Positions 19,099-28,619 of a stretch of DNA of 28,619 nucleotides are shown here, piece after piece (the stretch's first letter is position 1; every line of letters starts with the position of its first letter). Under the pieces are notes generated by a model. The model was not told the DNA's origin and did not search any database. It saw only the letters and a list, made by a program, of their open reading frames with translations. The position numbers were made by a program, and so were the translations under genes. Source of the DNA: Plakobranchus ocellatus (Eukaryota; Mollusca; Gastropoda; Plakobranchidae); assembly GCA_019648995.1 (NCBI GenBank), contig BLXT01000921.1:1004274-1032892 (forward strand). Reading direction: 5' to 3'.

Positions 19099-20015
19099 AC
19101 CATATTTCAACCTTTTTTTTTTGTAGAGCATGAAGTAAGATAAGTATGCAAATACCACACTTTCAGAAACTAAAGTTGAAGGATGTTGAAGACGCAATCT
19201 TCTTTGAAGAAAATAAAATTCTTATAGGAAGATAATACAACCGTATTATTAGTTGTGCTTAGAATATGGTTCACATAAATACCTGGCTAATTTGCTGATA
19301 AACTTTGGCAAGTTATTTTCAGAAATTATCAATAGTTAGGCCTTTATAGATTTGCAGATCAATCTGAAATTTAAATCTTTCAAATGAGATAAATTAGCAT
19401 AAATTAGTTTTGTTAAATTCCAGGTCTGAAGCAGACATGGGTGTCCCTCCTTAAGATTCAACCTGAACTTTGGTTGATGGGATGATTACTGTGCCTGCTA
19501 TTTCTTAGGCATGGGTGTCTCAACGTTAAAAACTGCGTTTAGTTTTCTTAAATTTTTTAAGTTTTGCCCATGATTTTTTTAGTGCTCTAAAAAATTTAAT
19601 AATTGACATACTTTCAATTCTAGTGAAGGATTTGCAATTTTTTCTCTTTGAAAAATCTCCCACTCACCGTTGTTGTCTGTGCCTTAATTTATCATAATCT
19701 TGAAGTATAGCAGCCACACAATTGAGTCGATTATACCTCCAGTCTACAGTATCTCTCATTAAGTCAAAGAGAAGTTTCTGTTTTCAAAGTGAAAAGGATG
19801 CAATTTTGAAGTTTATATGGACTTAAAAATGAATTACTGGAAAAAATAATTGGAAAAATAGTTGAAGTTGCACTAATTTTTTTAAACCAAAAAAAACAGA
19901 GTTAGCATTGTTTGTGGTTTCTTCTTTACATCTATAAGACTTCTACACATTGTTATTCTGGTATTGGGTAAATGTTATCCCGAAGCTTGTCTGCATTTTA
20001 TAAATATAGTTGGTT
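19099..20015. other. non-coding sequence
   Basis: AT-rich sequence with an AATAAA-type signal near 19213. The open frames in it are short and featureless. Nothing else recognised. Confidence 0.4.
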
Positions 20016-20400
20016 TCAATTGATTTTTTTTGGTGTGTGGAAAATTGAAGTGCAGGCCATTGCCTTCCAAGAAAGATAATGTTTTCTGTACATTAGCCAG
20101 TTGGTCATGTGTAGTAGAGCCCGTTGATTACCGAGATGTTTATTTTGTCTTATGTTTTCGAGTCTCTCTTTTATTACATTGAAAGAAGTTTCCTTCAATT
20201 TTTGTTTCTTTGCATCGTCTCATAAACATGCAATCAAGTAAATTGTTAAACTGATGAGATTTTTTTATGTTTTCAATTTTGCAAGTCAGTTTTTCTTTTA
20301 AAAAGGTGTCAAAGTGTTCTTCTTTATATAGGATATTGAGGTGAGCAATTTTTACCTTAAGCACTTTGTGCACAATGGCTGTTGGTAGTGGACTTTTCAG
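20016..20400 (-). pseudogene. possible decayed coding fragment, unidentified
   Basis: Two overlapping minus-strand frames, about 20400-20140 and then 20220-20016, read as one coding-like stretch with a single frame change. The first contains AHLNILYKEEHFDTFLKEKL and NNLLDCMFMRRCKE. The second continues LKETSFNVIKERLENIRQ, NKHLGNQRALLHMTNW and YRKHYLSWKAMACTS. The residue mix looks protein-like for a region this AT-rich, but no motif is recognised and no start or splice context supports a living gene. An old transposon or processed-gene fragment is likely if it is coding at all. Confidence 0.25.
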
Positions 20401-22377
20401 GGATTATCTTGGACTGCATGCATCAATAATAGGATAGTGTTTAGCTTCTCACTTTTAATACTGAATGATCAATGGGCAGCACTTTGGATACAGTTTCATT
20501 CTGTACCCTGTCCTTCAAATCATTTTGTCTGTATGTTTTTAGAGATATTAAAATCTGCGTTCACGATTTGCCACTCTCTCCCTGTTCAAATTACTTTCAC
20601 TTTTGCCCATTTAATCTTAATTTGGTTAAATAAAAGTTTTCTTTGCCAACCACCCTGCCCCTTTCGTCTACATTTCCCAATAGAATTGAGATGGTTAAGT
20701 CCTCTATAATAGTTTGAGTGTTGTGTGATGTAGTAACACCCAAAAGTTCACTTGCAAAGTTAGAAAAATGAGCTAAGTGGTTGCCTCATAACTAAAAGCA
20801 AATTTTCATCTTCAAGATTTTCAGGCATAGAAACTTATTTACAATTTGTTACCGTGCATAATTTTTTTCTTTACCTTTAATGGCATGAAGTATTTTACTC
20901 AAGGCAAGATAAAAATGGCCAATGAATGCTTTTATGCGGTAATAAATGTCACATGACTGGTTAGATTTAATCCTTGATTAACCATTTTATCTTGGATACA
21001 ATACATATATTAGTGCATTTTGGGGTTAAAGTTAGTGTAAAAGTTGCAAGTCTTTTAACAGTTTAGAAAGTTCTAGTATTAAGAAGCATATTTGACTTTT
21101 GAGTGCTGTCTTCTGTGCTGGTTTGTCTCTTGTATTGACATCTCTTCCTCTTAAAGACACTAGTAAGGGGTGTGTTTAATGCTATGAAGAATATCTAAAG
21201 TCTCTCAGGTATCTTTGAATTCACCTTTTTGAATAGGAACTCCTCTCTGTAGGTCTATACAATAGTTGTATTGTTCATCATGCTGCTGTTCCTCTTACCT
21301 CAAAAGCTTTATTCTCATAAGCCTACCTTGCATGGAAGGAATTTCTAAGGTATAGTTTTGTTCTTCTTTGAGTTTAGAATTGAAGGATTAGTTCTGCTTT
21401 TTACTTAAAATAAGCATTATGATAGTCTTAATAATATTACAATAAGTAATGCTCAGTGAACCTTTTTATATTTTAAGCTGTTTTATTTAAATTTTAAAGA
21501 AGCTTTTCCTTTTTATTGCTTGACAGAAAATTTAAGCAAAAGAAGTGAAAAAGTAGGGATTGCCTCTTAACATGATTTCTTATAAAGCTAGCTTCAAGCC
21601 TTTGCCTATCCCTTAAAAGCTTAAGAAGTTAATGGACTAGTGAGAAAAAAAAGTTAATAGCAGGGCAAACCAAGAGCATAATAATGGTAGATATGTTTCA
21701 CATTATGATGAATCAAAGCAAACAAATTTTACAAATTAGTACAGTAATATTGAAACATAAAAACCTTGTTTAAGCATCGCAGACAATATATAATGAAACT
21801 TTGAACTTTTGATCGTCCGTGTCAGAGATTATTCATAGAACCGACATATCAAAATCGCTGGCCAGCGTACTGCAAAAACTTCCACAGGTGCATCAGTTTC
21901 TGAAGATTTTCTCCTTACTAACCACCTTGTCTCTACTAACACCTAACAGCATGATTATCTCTTGATTATGTGAACGGCTGCATCTGTGGAATGATCATTT
22001 TGTGGCATTATATTGCCATAAAAATCATACTTGATTCATTGAAAACAATACTCGTTTCCGTGTGACACCTCTTGTTAGAAAACTTGTAAGAGCTTGTCTG
22101 CGATTAAATAAAAGATAAATATCATTATTGGTCTACATTTTTATGGTTACTCTAAAAATATATATTAAACTGCAGCAGTGCAAAAAAATAGTTCTAAAGG
22201 TCAAATTTTGAAGCAATAAAAAAGATAAAATGGAAATTCTAAAATTTTTTAATTTGACTTATGAATTTAATACTATAAAGTTGTGAAGAAAAAAAAAAAA
22301 AGTAAGAAAGTACAAATAGCGATTTCTTTAAATTTTACATGTAACATTTGTAAAATCTAAGGCATTCAAAGCAATGT
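20401..22377. other. non-coding, with faint coding-like traces near 21815-22000
   Basis: Mostly featureless AT-rich sequence; the frame at 20437-20709 has no recognisable motif. On the minus strand at about 22000-21815 short pieces such as LLGVSRDKVVSKEKIFRN and ETDAPVEVFAVRWPA occur in different frames and may be a continuation of the decayed tract at 22378-23040. A poly(A) run lies near 22288. Confidence 0.35.
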
Positions 22378-23040
22378 TTAGAATGTGAAAAGCTTTCCAG
22401 TCGCTGGTTTTTCAATTTTGGTCCTTTGTGCTAATCCTTCAGACGAATCATGCTTGTTGTAGGAGGCGGCCCTTGTCTTGTTCCTTTTTCTTCCATTGCT
22501 TGTCATTTCAACAGTTTTATTCAAATCAATTACTATTCCGAACCATGCAGTTTTGATCTGCTCCCAATTTTTGTTTCATTCACATCGTCTCTGAAGTGAA
22601 TGTTGGGACGGATACCATTAAGAAGAGTAAAAGTTAAGGGAGATTTTGTTTCTGATAGAAAAAGAAAGTTATTGACGAGGATACAATTATTCAGCTTATC
22701 AATAAACTTCGTAAAGCTTGCAGCTCAATACTGAAGGATACGCTCAAGATTCGTGTGAATAAATGTGGCGTTGTTGATTTTCAGATCCTTTACATCAGTT
22801 ATATTTTTGCATTGTATAACCCTTCAATGGCATCGTTTCATGCATAAACATCAGAAGTTTGGAAGTTTCTGCCTCTCAAACAAGGAGACAGAGCGTGAAT
22901 ATATAGATTTTTAAAAATTCATCTAAAACAAAATCAATTATTAATCTAGATTTAGAAGCTTTTATTTCATTTATGAATACAACAAAATTTGCTATTGGTA
23001 CTATTCTTTCCAAAGCAATTGCAGTATTTTCGGCATGCTT
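22378..23040 (-). pseudogene. decayed coding tract, unidentified product
   Basis: Three consecutive minus-strand open stretches abut. The first, 23040-22876, is 54 codons (KHAENTAIALERIVPIANF, then DFVLDEFLKIYIFT). The second, 22817-22533, has one internal TGA (NITDVKDLKINNATFIHTNL, then TKFIDKLNNCILVNNFLFL, then LLNGIRPNIHFRDDVNET). The third, 22575-22378, is 65 codons (NWEQIKTAWFGIVIDLNK, then MTSNGRKRNKTRAASYNK, then TKIEKPATGKLFTF-stop). The composition is balanced and unlike translated AT-rich noise, so this is probably a former ORF of at least 200 residues broken by two frameshifts and a stop. I do not recognise the family. It lies on the same strand as the two mobile-element ORF copies at 23.7 and 26.2 kb and could belong to a related element. 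Confidence 0.38.
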
Positions 23041-23654
23041 TTAAACTAATAATTTTATCTCTCTGCTGCAGCGGTGTCAATGGGTATGATTTTTATAGAA
23101 AGTTTGTAAATTGATTGCGATCAGTTTAAGTTGAGACCAAAGATCTAAAAGGCATATACTACAAACTTCACTAGTTGTGGGGTGTGGCATAATTGTAAAA
23201 ATTAGCATTGAGCATTCTTTTTTTTACTGCACACCTGATTCTTATGTAATTCAATAAATTAAATTTTCAATGAGCAAGCAGTTTGATTTCAGTTTTCTCT
23301 GCATTTCCTAGAAATCCGCTGCTGATTTTGAATAGTGTTTTGGGCGATGGCTAGATCTTAAACAGAAAGACATTGTTTTGCCATTTGTTTATCCTTACAA
23401 ATGTCCTAACTAGAGGTTTTTGTTTCTTGGTCAGATAATAATGTGGTCTACGTCGTTGGTTAGCACTACTGGTGGCTAATGTTGAAACATTTGCTTAGTT
23501 CGATAAGTTAAAGGAAAGGACTTGCTTTTAAATTTTATTTGTAATCCGGTCAATGAGCATCTGTGTTTATTTGAGATTAACACAAGAGGCAAAGTTAATG
23601 GCTCCGTTAAAATTTTCAGTTTTTGCTATTTAGTTTGAGGTATGTGTGTTTGCA
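23041..23654. other. non-coding sequence
   Basis: No gene recognised. An exon-like acceptor (CTGCTGCAG at about 23071) is followed only by a very short open stretch. Confidence 0.4.
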
Positions 23655-23962
23655 AAGAGGTACAACTTGGCAGAAGGTGGCTTTCCATTATTGTTTTTAT
23701 CTTCCTCTCCTCTTGTCGTATGCCAGCTGTCCTTTTTTCTAATTTTGTAATAGATGAGTGAATGAGCTCCCCATCCTGCTCTCACAATAGGCCAAGTCCT
23801 ATTTTATGTTCTTGAATAAAAAGAAGGCAGTGAAACTCTAAAATATGCTGTTTTGGGATAACTTTTTTTTAAAACATCCTCCTTTAAGTTGCCATGTATC
23901 AGCCTATGTTTGTTTTAACACTTGATAATGAAACCGGAGCTATAGGGTAGGTGTGTGATATA
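23655..23962 (-). pseudogene. unidentified mobile-element ORF, copy 2
   Basis: Reading minus from about 23890: VIPKQHILEFHCLLFIQEHK, then IGLGLL, a TGA where copy 1 has Gly, then EQDGELIHSSITKLEKRTAG and IRQEERKIKTIMESHLL. This aligns residue by residue with copy 1 at 25970-26455 (LPKHHILEHHCNPFIQ, FGLGLLGELGG, QKRTHAM, MKSHLLQ). Upstream remnants (YSSGFI near 23950) correspond to the YHGCSCIGNH block of copy 1. From memory, PK-x-HILE and GLG-LLGE-x-G blocks recur in repetitive uncharacterised invertebrate proteins that look transposon-borne; I cannot name the family. The frame is broken by an in-frame stop and a homopolymer frameshift near 23870. Confidence 0.65.
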
Positions 23963-25218
23963 TCTTTATGGACAAGAGTATACGCCTTGAAGCAGGTCAA
24001 AATTAAGTTTTATTTAATTTGCATTATCAAGAATGTAAGGATTACTGATCCATTCATATTTTGTCCTGACTATTGACGCTGTGATGTCTTTGAAAACCCC
24101 ATTTTTAAAAAAAGATGTCTTTTTTTTCATAAGTGCAGAGTAGTAGTTTTTTTCTCAAATCTCTATTCTCAAAACTATTGAAACAGTGTACCATTTTAAT
24201 AACACATTGTTGTGCTGTTGAATAGTATGAGCCAAACTGTGTCCAGTGGTTCAACATAAAAATGTATGAGGAGTTTTTGAAATGGTTATAATTGTTTATT
24301 AAGAGGGAAATACACATTCTGCTTAAATCTAGTAAAAGATGGAAAGTCAGTATTTCAATAACAAACAAAAAAAAACACTAAAGGATACACTTTTTATTCC
24401 ACGTTTTTCATTTATGAATGCTATACTGAGTTTTGAGCTTAGCCGACCGCTCAGGCCCTGTGACCTTGTACACTGCCAGGCTCAATGTTAGGCCCAGCGA
24501 AATATTACAGCTATTTCAATGGCAGTGCAATTAATGAGTCGTTTTTACTAATCTATTCATAGTATGAAGTGAAATTTAAGGCTAAAGGCAGAAAATATAT
24601 TTATCAACAAAATGCAATGATTTTTAGGCCATATAACTTTGGTGCAAGAACTATTTTAAGGTTAAATAAATTTAATAGGTCACATTGATATTAATTCTGA
24701 ATCATTACACAAAAAATTGAATAAATCAATGTACAGTGGGACGTTTTTAAAAAGAAGGGGAAATCAAAGACATGTGTCTCTACCTTATGAAGACGTTGAT
24801 CTCTTGAAGTGCGGTGTCTTCGTTTAACAGTAAATCCAAATTAGAGTAAGATTTATATGTCTTCACTGCAGTGAGTTAATATATCCTATTGAAGGGTGCC
24901 GATGACCTCTACAAATTTTTTTAAAAACAATCAGCTAACATATTCTTCACTCTTGAACATTCTTTTAGTTTTTGCAAGCCATGGCCATGAACAGTCAAAA
25001 TGTGTTCATTCAATCTCTCTTTCCGTCTCTCTTGCACTTTTTCAGCTCTAGGCCTACATGTATTATTTTTAGGCACTGTAAGTAGATTATGCATTGCCTG
25101 TGATATGCCATTCATCGATCCATTGCAAAGACTTTTTAGAAGAGCAAATAAGTTTTATTTTACACGTTTTATGTAATATTCACTAGATTTTATTTAAATT
25201 TGAACTGAACTATAGATC
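23963..25218. other. non-coding sequence
   Basis: AT-rich. The minus-strand frame at 24105-24368 (87 codons) and that at 24921-25115 show no family motif. A short GC-richer patch at about 24440-24500 has no recognisable identity. Confidence 0.4.
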
Positions 25219-25790
25219 TTAACTCATTCTACCCTGGTCTAGCATGCCGATTAACTAGGTCACGGACTGGCTGCCCAGCACCGAGCCTTCCCACTGGACC
25301 AGCTATTTTTAGCTGTGTTCGTGGTTATTATTGTTTTGGTTTTGGGCCGTAGATTATTATAAAAGTTATTTTTTTCTTGATTTTCAGGAAGTTTTTAATA
25401 AAGTTTAATGAAGTCTGCATAGGTACTTATAATACACTAGAGCTCATTTGTAGAAAATACTTTAAAAATAAAGGTAATGTAAGTGAGCCATCGATTACAG
25501 CAGCTAAAACGGGTAAAAAAACGAAGTATTCAACAAAATTCTGATGTCACCGCTAGAACTGTAAACTAACGCTATTGTAGAAAGTCATGTGATGAAGATC
25601 CTTTCATTTCTTCACTCTATAGAAGAGCTATTTGTAATGAAAAAACGATAACGTTGTAAACGTACATAGCCGAGTATAGCCGTGCTTGGTCCACAGCACT
25701 GAACTATGCTGTACGAGATGACTCGTGCTTGGTCCACAAAATTAGGTCAAGCTGTCCGAGCTATCTCGTACATAGGGCACAATGAGTTAA
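25219..25790 (+). mobile_element. TTAA-bounded non-autonomous element, second family
   Basis: The left end TTAACTCATTCTACCCTGG (25219) and the reverse complement of the right end TTAACTCATTGTGCCCTAT (25790) are terminal inverted repeats sharing 16 of 19 bases, with TTAA at each end. The right half carries a 15-bp direct repeat CGTGCTTGGTCCACA at 25681-25695 and 25724-25738, and an inverted pair GTACGAGAT/ATCTCGTAC at about 25711 and 25763. It has no ORF. It is distinct in sequence from the 18702 family but has the same target signature, so a piggyBac- or Kolobok-type MITE is likely. Confidence 0.65.
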
Positions 25791-25839
25791 TGATCATAGT
25801 GATCATTGTGAACAGGGGACTAGGTTTATAAGAATAATT

Positions 25840-25866
25840 CTCTCTCTCTCTCTCTCCCCCCCCCCC
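25840..25866. repeat. (TC)n microsatellite running into poly(C)
   Basis: About eight TC dinucleotides followed by eleven C. A simple repeat, probably length-polymorphic. Confidence 0.95.
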
Positions 25867-25969
25867 GACACACTTGAGTTATTTTCTATTATTTATTTTT
25901 TGCCTTGTTTTCTTTTTTCTCTTCTCTGAAATAAGTGTTTTAGGATGTTGAAATGACTGTAGCAGGTGG

Positions 25970-26455
25970 GATTTCATTGTTGTCTGTAATTGACTTGCTT
26001 CATTTTTCATTGCATGTGTCCTTTTCTGTATTTTTCCGATATTTGAATGTTCCCCACCCAGTTCTCCAAGTAAACCTAAGCCAAAGTTATGTTTCTGTAT
26101 GAATGGGTTGCAGTGATGCTCTAAAATGTGATGTTTTGGGAGAACCTTTTGTGAAAAGTTTTTGCGATATACTGTCATCTGCTGTTCTATGGCTTGTTGT
26201 ATGTTAGTCAGTTTGTTGGTGTGGATCGGATCTGTGTGTGGTATTGGATTGGGGATCTTGGAAAATGCTAGGTTTATGGAGTCTGGTTAAGTTTTATGTG
26301 TAAATGCTGTGGCTATTATGACTTGATTGTCAGTGCATCTAAGTGTTTGTAGCATTAGACGTCTTGTAAATTGTTTGTGGACATGTTTTGAAATATTTGT
26401 GACTGTGATTGCCAATACAACTACAGCCGTGGTAAACTTGTGGTGTGTGATGCAC
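25970..26455 (-). pseudogene. unidentified mobile-element ORF, copy 1
   Basis: Reading minus: HHTPQVYHGCSCIGNHSHKY and FKTCPQTIYK (26452 downward), a run of stops and frame change around 26330, then from 26286 PDSINLAFSKIPNPIP, NIQQAIEQQMTVYRKNF, VLPKHHILEHHCNPFIQ, KHNFGLGLLGELGGEHSN, IQKRTHAMKNEASQLQ and MKSHLLQ, ending in a basic tail (SEKRKKKTRQKINNRK) at the stop near 25879. The GNHxHK block, the PK-x-HILE block, GLGLLGE-x-GG and KRT are the parts shared with copy 2 at 23655-23962. The basic tail is plausible as the native C-terminus. Frame breaks show it is inactive. No DDE triad could be identified from the fragment. Confidence 0.68.
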
Positions 26456-26617
26456 TTTTTGTTTAGTATTGGTTCTCAGAAAGCATTTTTTTTTTTTTAA
26501 TGAAATAGGTGAAAGCGATCTGAAACTGTGTCTCGATTGTACTTCAGACCTTGGGGTTTTTTTTAGGCAGGCTAAAGGCAGGAAATTTTAGTTAAATTTA
26601 GGACAATTCCTATGCTC

Positions 26618-26715
26618 AGGGCGCATAGCGCGATAAGAGGCCCAGCAGCTGTCAGATCTAATACCAGCAGGTGATTGATCGCGGCACCGGGAGCGGCGCT
26701 ATGCTGGGGCGAATT
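26618..26715. other. GC-rich island with inverted repeat
   Basis: A GC-rich patch of about 100 bp in AT-rich DNA carries GCATAGCGC at 26623-26631 and its exact reverse complement GCGCTATGC at 26696-26704, 64 bp apart. No tRNA or 5S rRNA signature was found. It may be a fragment of a structured repeat. Confidence 0.5.
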
Positions 26716-26805
26716 TATTAAGTCTCCTAAGCATGGAAGGGGTTATTGTTCTCACAAACTAAATTCCCTCCTATAACGTTGTGGAAGACACCGTGCTATC
26801 TGTAC

Positions 26806-27185
26806 GAGGTGTTTTATTGTCATATCCATATATCGGGGTAACTGATTGCCTCTACATTTTAAATAACAAATATTCTTATCCGTACGTGTGACTGCATGTC
26901 CCCATACCCTATATAGTAAAAAAAAATCGCTACATGCCTATCCGTACGTGGGGGGTAACAAAATCACTCCATACTTTACATAGTAAAAAAAATACAGGGA
27001 GGGTTTCTGAAATGACCTCGGGTCAGTTTAATATTGATTTTCTGCCAATCATTATTATGCAATCGTATGTCAAATTGAATTTTTGAGGAGTATTGAAAAG
27101 CTGAAGGAAAAATTATCATTTTACATATTTTTGAAAAATTAAAAACAAGCCTTGGGGTAACAAAATTACCCCACACGTATGTTAA
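26806..27185 (-). mobile_element. TTAA-bounded MITE-like element, copy B (inverted)
   Basis: The reverse complement aligns along its whole length with 18702-19098. Shared landmarks, given on the plus strand here, are TTATCCGTACGTG, CATGTCCCCATACC, GGGGTAACAAAATCACTCC, ATACTTTACATAGTAAA, TTTCTGAAATGACCTC and CTTGGGGTAACAAAATTACC. The right end keeps TTAA at 27182-27185 but has lost the adjacent CCC; the left end near 26806 has decayed and shows no TTAA. The short frame at 26976-27176 is not a gene. Confidence 0.7.
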
Positions 27186-28619
27186 GTGCTTTGCTTTATC
27201 ATTGATTTAAAAGCTTTTTACCAATACTGATAATTTGTCAGTTACATGTTTTTTCATTCTGAGTATTTAAAAAATAGGAAAAAATCATAAAAAGTTAAGT
27301 AAAAAAATGATAATCCAACAAGTTTTACATTTTAAATCCGTTTCAGTTTTGTGTTATGAACTTTTGTTTATCTTTAAGCCATGAGTTTTTTGAGGTTTTG
27401 GTGAATTGCAAAATGTTTTTGTCAACATTTGAATCAGGTTTTTCTGTAAGAATGCTTTTGAAAAAAAATTTTCTTTTGCCTAAGTAAAATATGGTGGCCT
27501 TATAACAACTAAAATGAGCTTTTATGACTCGATAATTATATTTATGCCTTTGATACTACCTCAATAAAATGATGCATCAAAAACATGCATACACAATTTT
27601 GGAGAGCAAAAGGTCAAATGCAAGCAGAATACAGGCATTAATTTGGATCAGCAATATGTAAAGTCAATTTTTTTAAAACCTTAGATGCTTTTTTATGAGT
27701 AAAGAATCTTTTTGGTCAGAACCATTGTTTTGACCAACATGCTTGAGCAGGTCCAAATCGGAGCAAAAAAAAGCTCTTTTTCATGTTCAACATTTTTGGT
27801 GGTGATGGATACATCTAGCTTGTATGTTTCTCTGCATTCTTCACTTTATGTGTGCCTATGGATGATATAAAATTTTAATTTATAAAATGTATTATACATT
27901 GAATTTTGATCTAATTATCTTTGCTGTTGTTGATATTGTTCATCAATTATGATTATGGCACTATTTTTCTTCATTTTCAACCACTCAATCTTTATGTGTC
28001 TTTCAGATCAGCAATATGTTTAGTTAAAGCAAGTTTTTGGTTTTTTTTTAGTTTGAGAGCTTTTTCATAAATCCTTTTGATTGACGATTATTGTGACCAA
28101 TCTTCTAAAGCAAGTCCAAATTAAAACAAAATAAAAAGATAACTAACATGTTGGGACTTTTACTAACTTCTTTTTGACTGCTCAATGTACAGTATTCATT
28201 TTTAATGGATCAGAATGTATGCTAGTCTTTCAGTCAAATGTGGTTGTTAAAAACTTAAGAAAAATAGATTTTTCCCAACAATTTAATTTTTATTTTGGAC
28301 AACGAACAAAAAAGACCATAAAAGTTGGAGAAGCTTTCCATAGAGAAGAAAAAGGGAATAGAAGAGCAAGTATGCTGCCTTTTCTATTTTTTCCTTTTCA
28401 CAATGCTGAATGCAAAGGGTAGAAAATCCAGATAAGTTGCGCGTACATTTTATGTTACAAATCCTATTAAACAATCATAATCCAGACAGTTTTATAATGT
28501 AGATAGCGTACTGGAATCGTAAGATCTGTATTATTTTCAAACAATGATGTGTTCAGTTACTTCGATTTCAAGATACAGATCTAGATCTTTAAACATAACA
28601 AGCTTCTCTTAGATTCTTC
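27186..28619. other. non-coding sequence with T-rich runs
   Basis: AT-rich, with no domain in any frame. It contains the degenerate repeat pair at 27640-28150. A TCTAGATC-type motif occurs at 28576-28588 near the window end. Confidence 0.4.
27640..28150 (+). repeat. degenerate direct repeat, spacing about 360 bp
   Basis: ATCAGCAATATGT (27648 and 28007) begins two blocks of about 140 bp that share, in order, a T-rich run, a TTTTTNATGAGTAAA/TTTTTCATAAAT word, TTTTGACCAA/TTGTGACCAA, and AGCAGGTCCAAAT/AGCAAGTCCAAAT. Similarity is clear at the words and weak between them. Confidence 0.45.

Noticed and set aside
24105..24368. Minus-strand 87-codon frame upstream of mobile-element ORF copy 2
   Set aside because: No block shared with copy 1 and no recognisable motif; AT-rich composition explains it.

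Overview
This is an AT-rich invertebrate nuclear genome window. Intron-split coding sequence, tRNA-derived SINEs, an RNase H-bearing non-LTR retrotransposon, TTAA-flanked non-coding elements and recurrent TCTAGATC motifs fit a lophotrochozoan, perhaps a gastropod mollusc. That taxonomic guess is inference. Most of the longer open frames are chance frames in AT-rich DNA. The supportable coding signal is short exons and decayed transposon frames.

Host genes. On the minus strand, positions 2220-2125 look like a first exon (Kozak-like ATG, basic N-terminus without acidic residues, strong GTAAGT donor). It can splice in phase to a 50-codon terminal exon at 1375-1223 followed by AATAAA. Alternatively it can feed a chain of small phase-compatible exons running down to 421. 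On the plus strand, three exons at 14818-14861, 15153-15214 and 17078-17148 join in perfect phase to give the C-terminus of a Gln-rich protein. Two further exon candidates at 3597-3644 and 3906-3990 encode a hydrophobic helix and a basic helix and may be the same gene, but at least one linking exon is missing. A strong donor at 17332/17333 and a strong acceptor at 18455/18456 place a further intron beyond the stop codon.

Repeats. Positions 5760-8172 are a degenerate tandem duplication of a roughly 1.2-1.3 kb unit carrying tRNA-like SINE modules and a hairpin. Positions 8173-10327 hold two copies of a LINE 3' end fused head to head as an almost spacerless inverted repeat. A third copy at 11230-13672 keeps reverse transcriptase motifs but has lost most of RNase H. 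A young SINE with a perfect 14-bp target duplication sits at 16176-16366 and two relics follow at 17.5 and 17.9 kb. A TTAA-bounded MITE-like element occurs at 18702-19098 and again inverted at 26806-27185. A second TTAA-bounded element lies at 25219-25790.

The right third is mostly transposon debris on the minus strand: two copies of one unidentified mobile-element ORF (23655-23962 and 25970-26455), a frameshifted coding-like tract (22378-23040) and a weaker one (20016-20373). No rRNA gene, intact tRNA gene, CRISPR array, operon or intact transposase was found.
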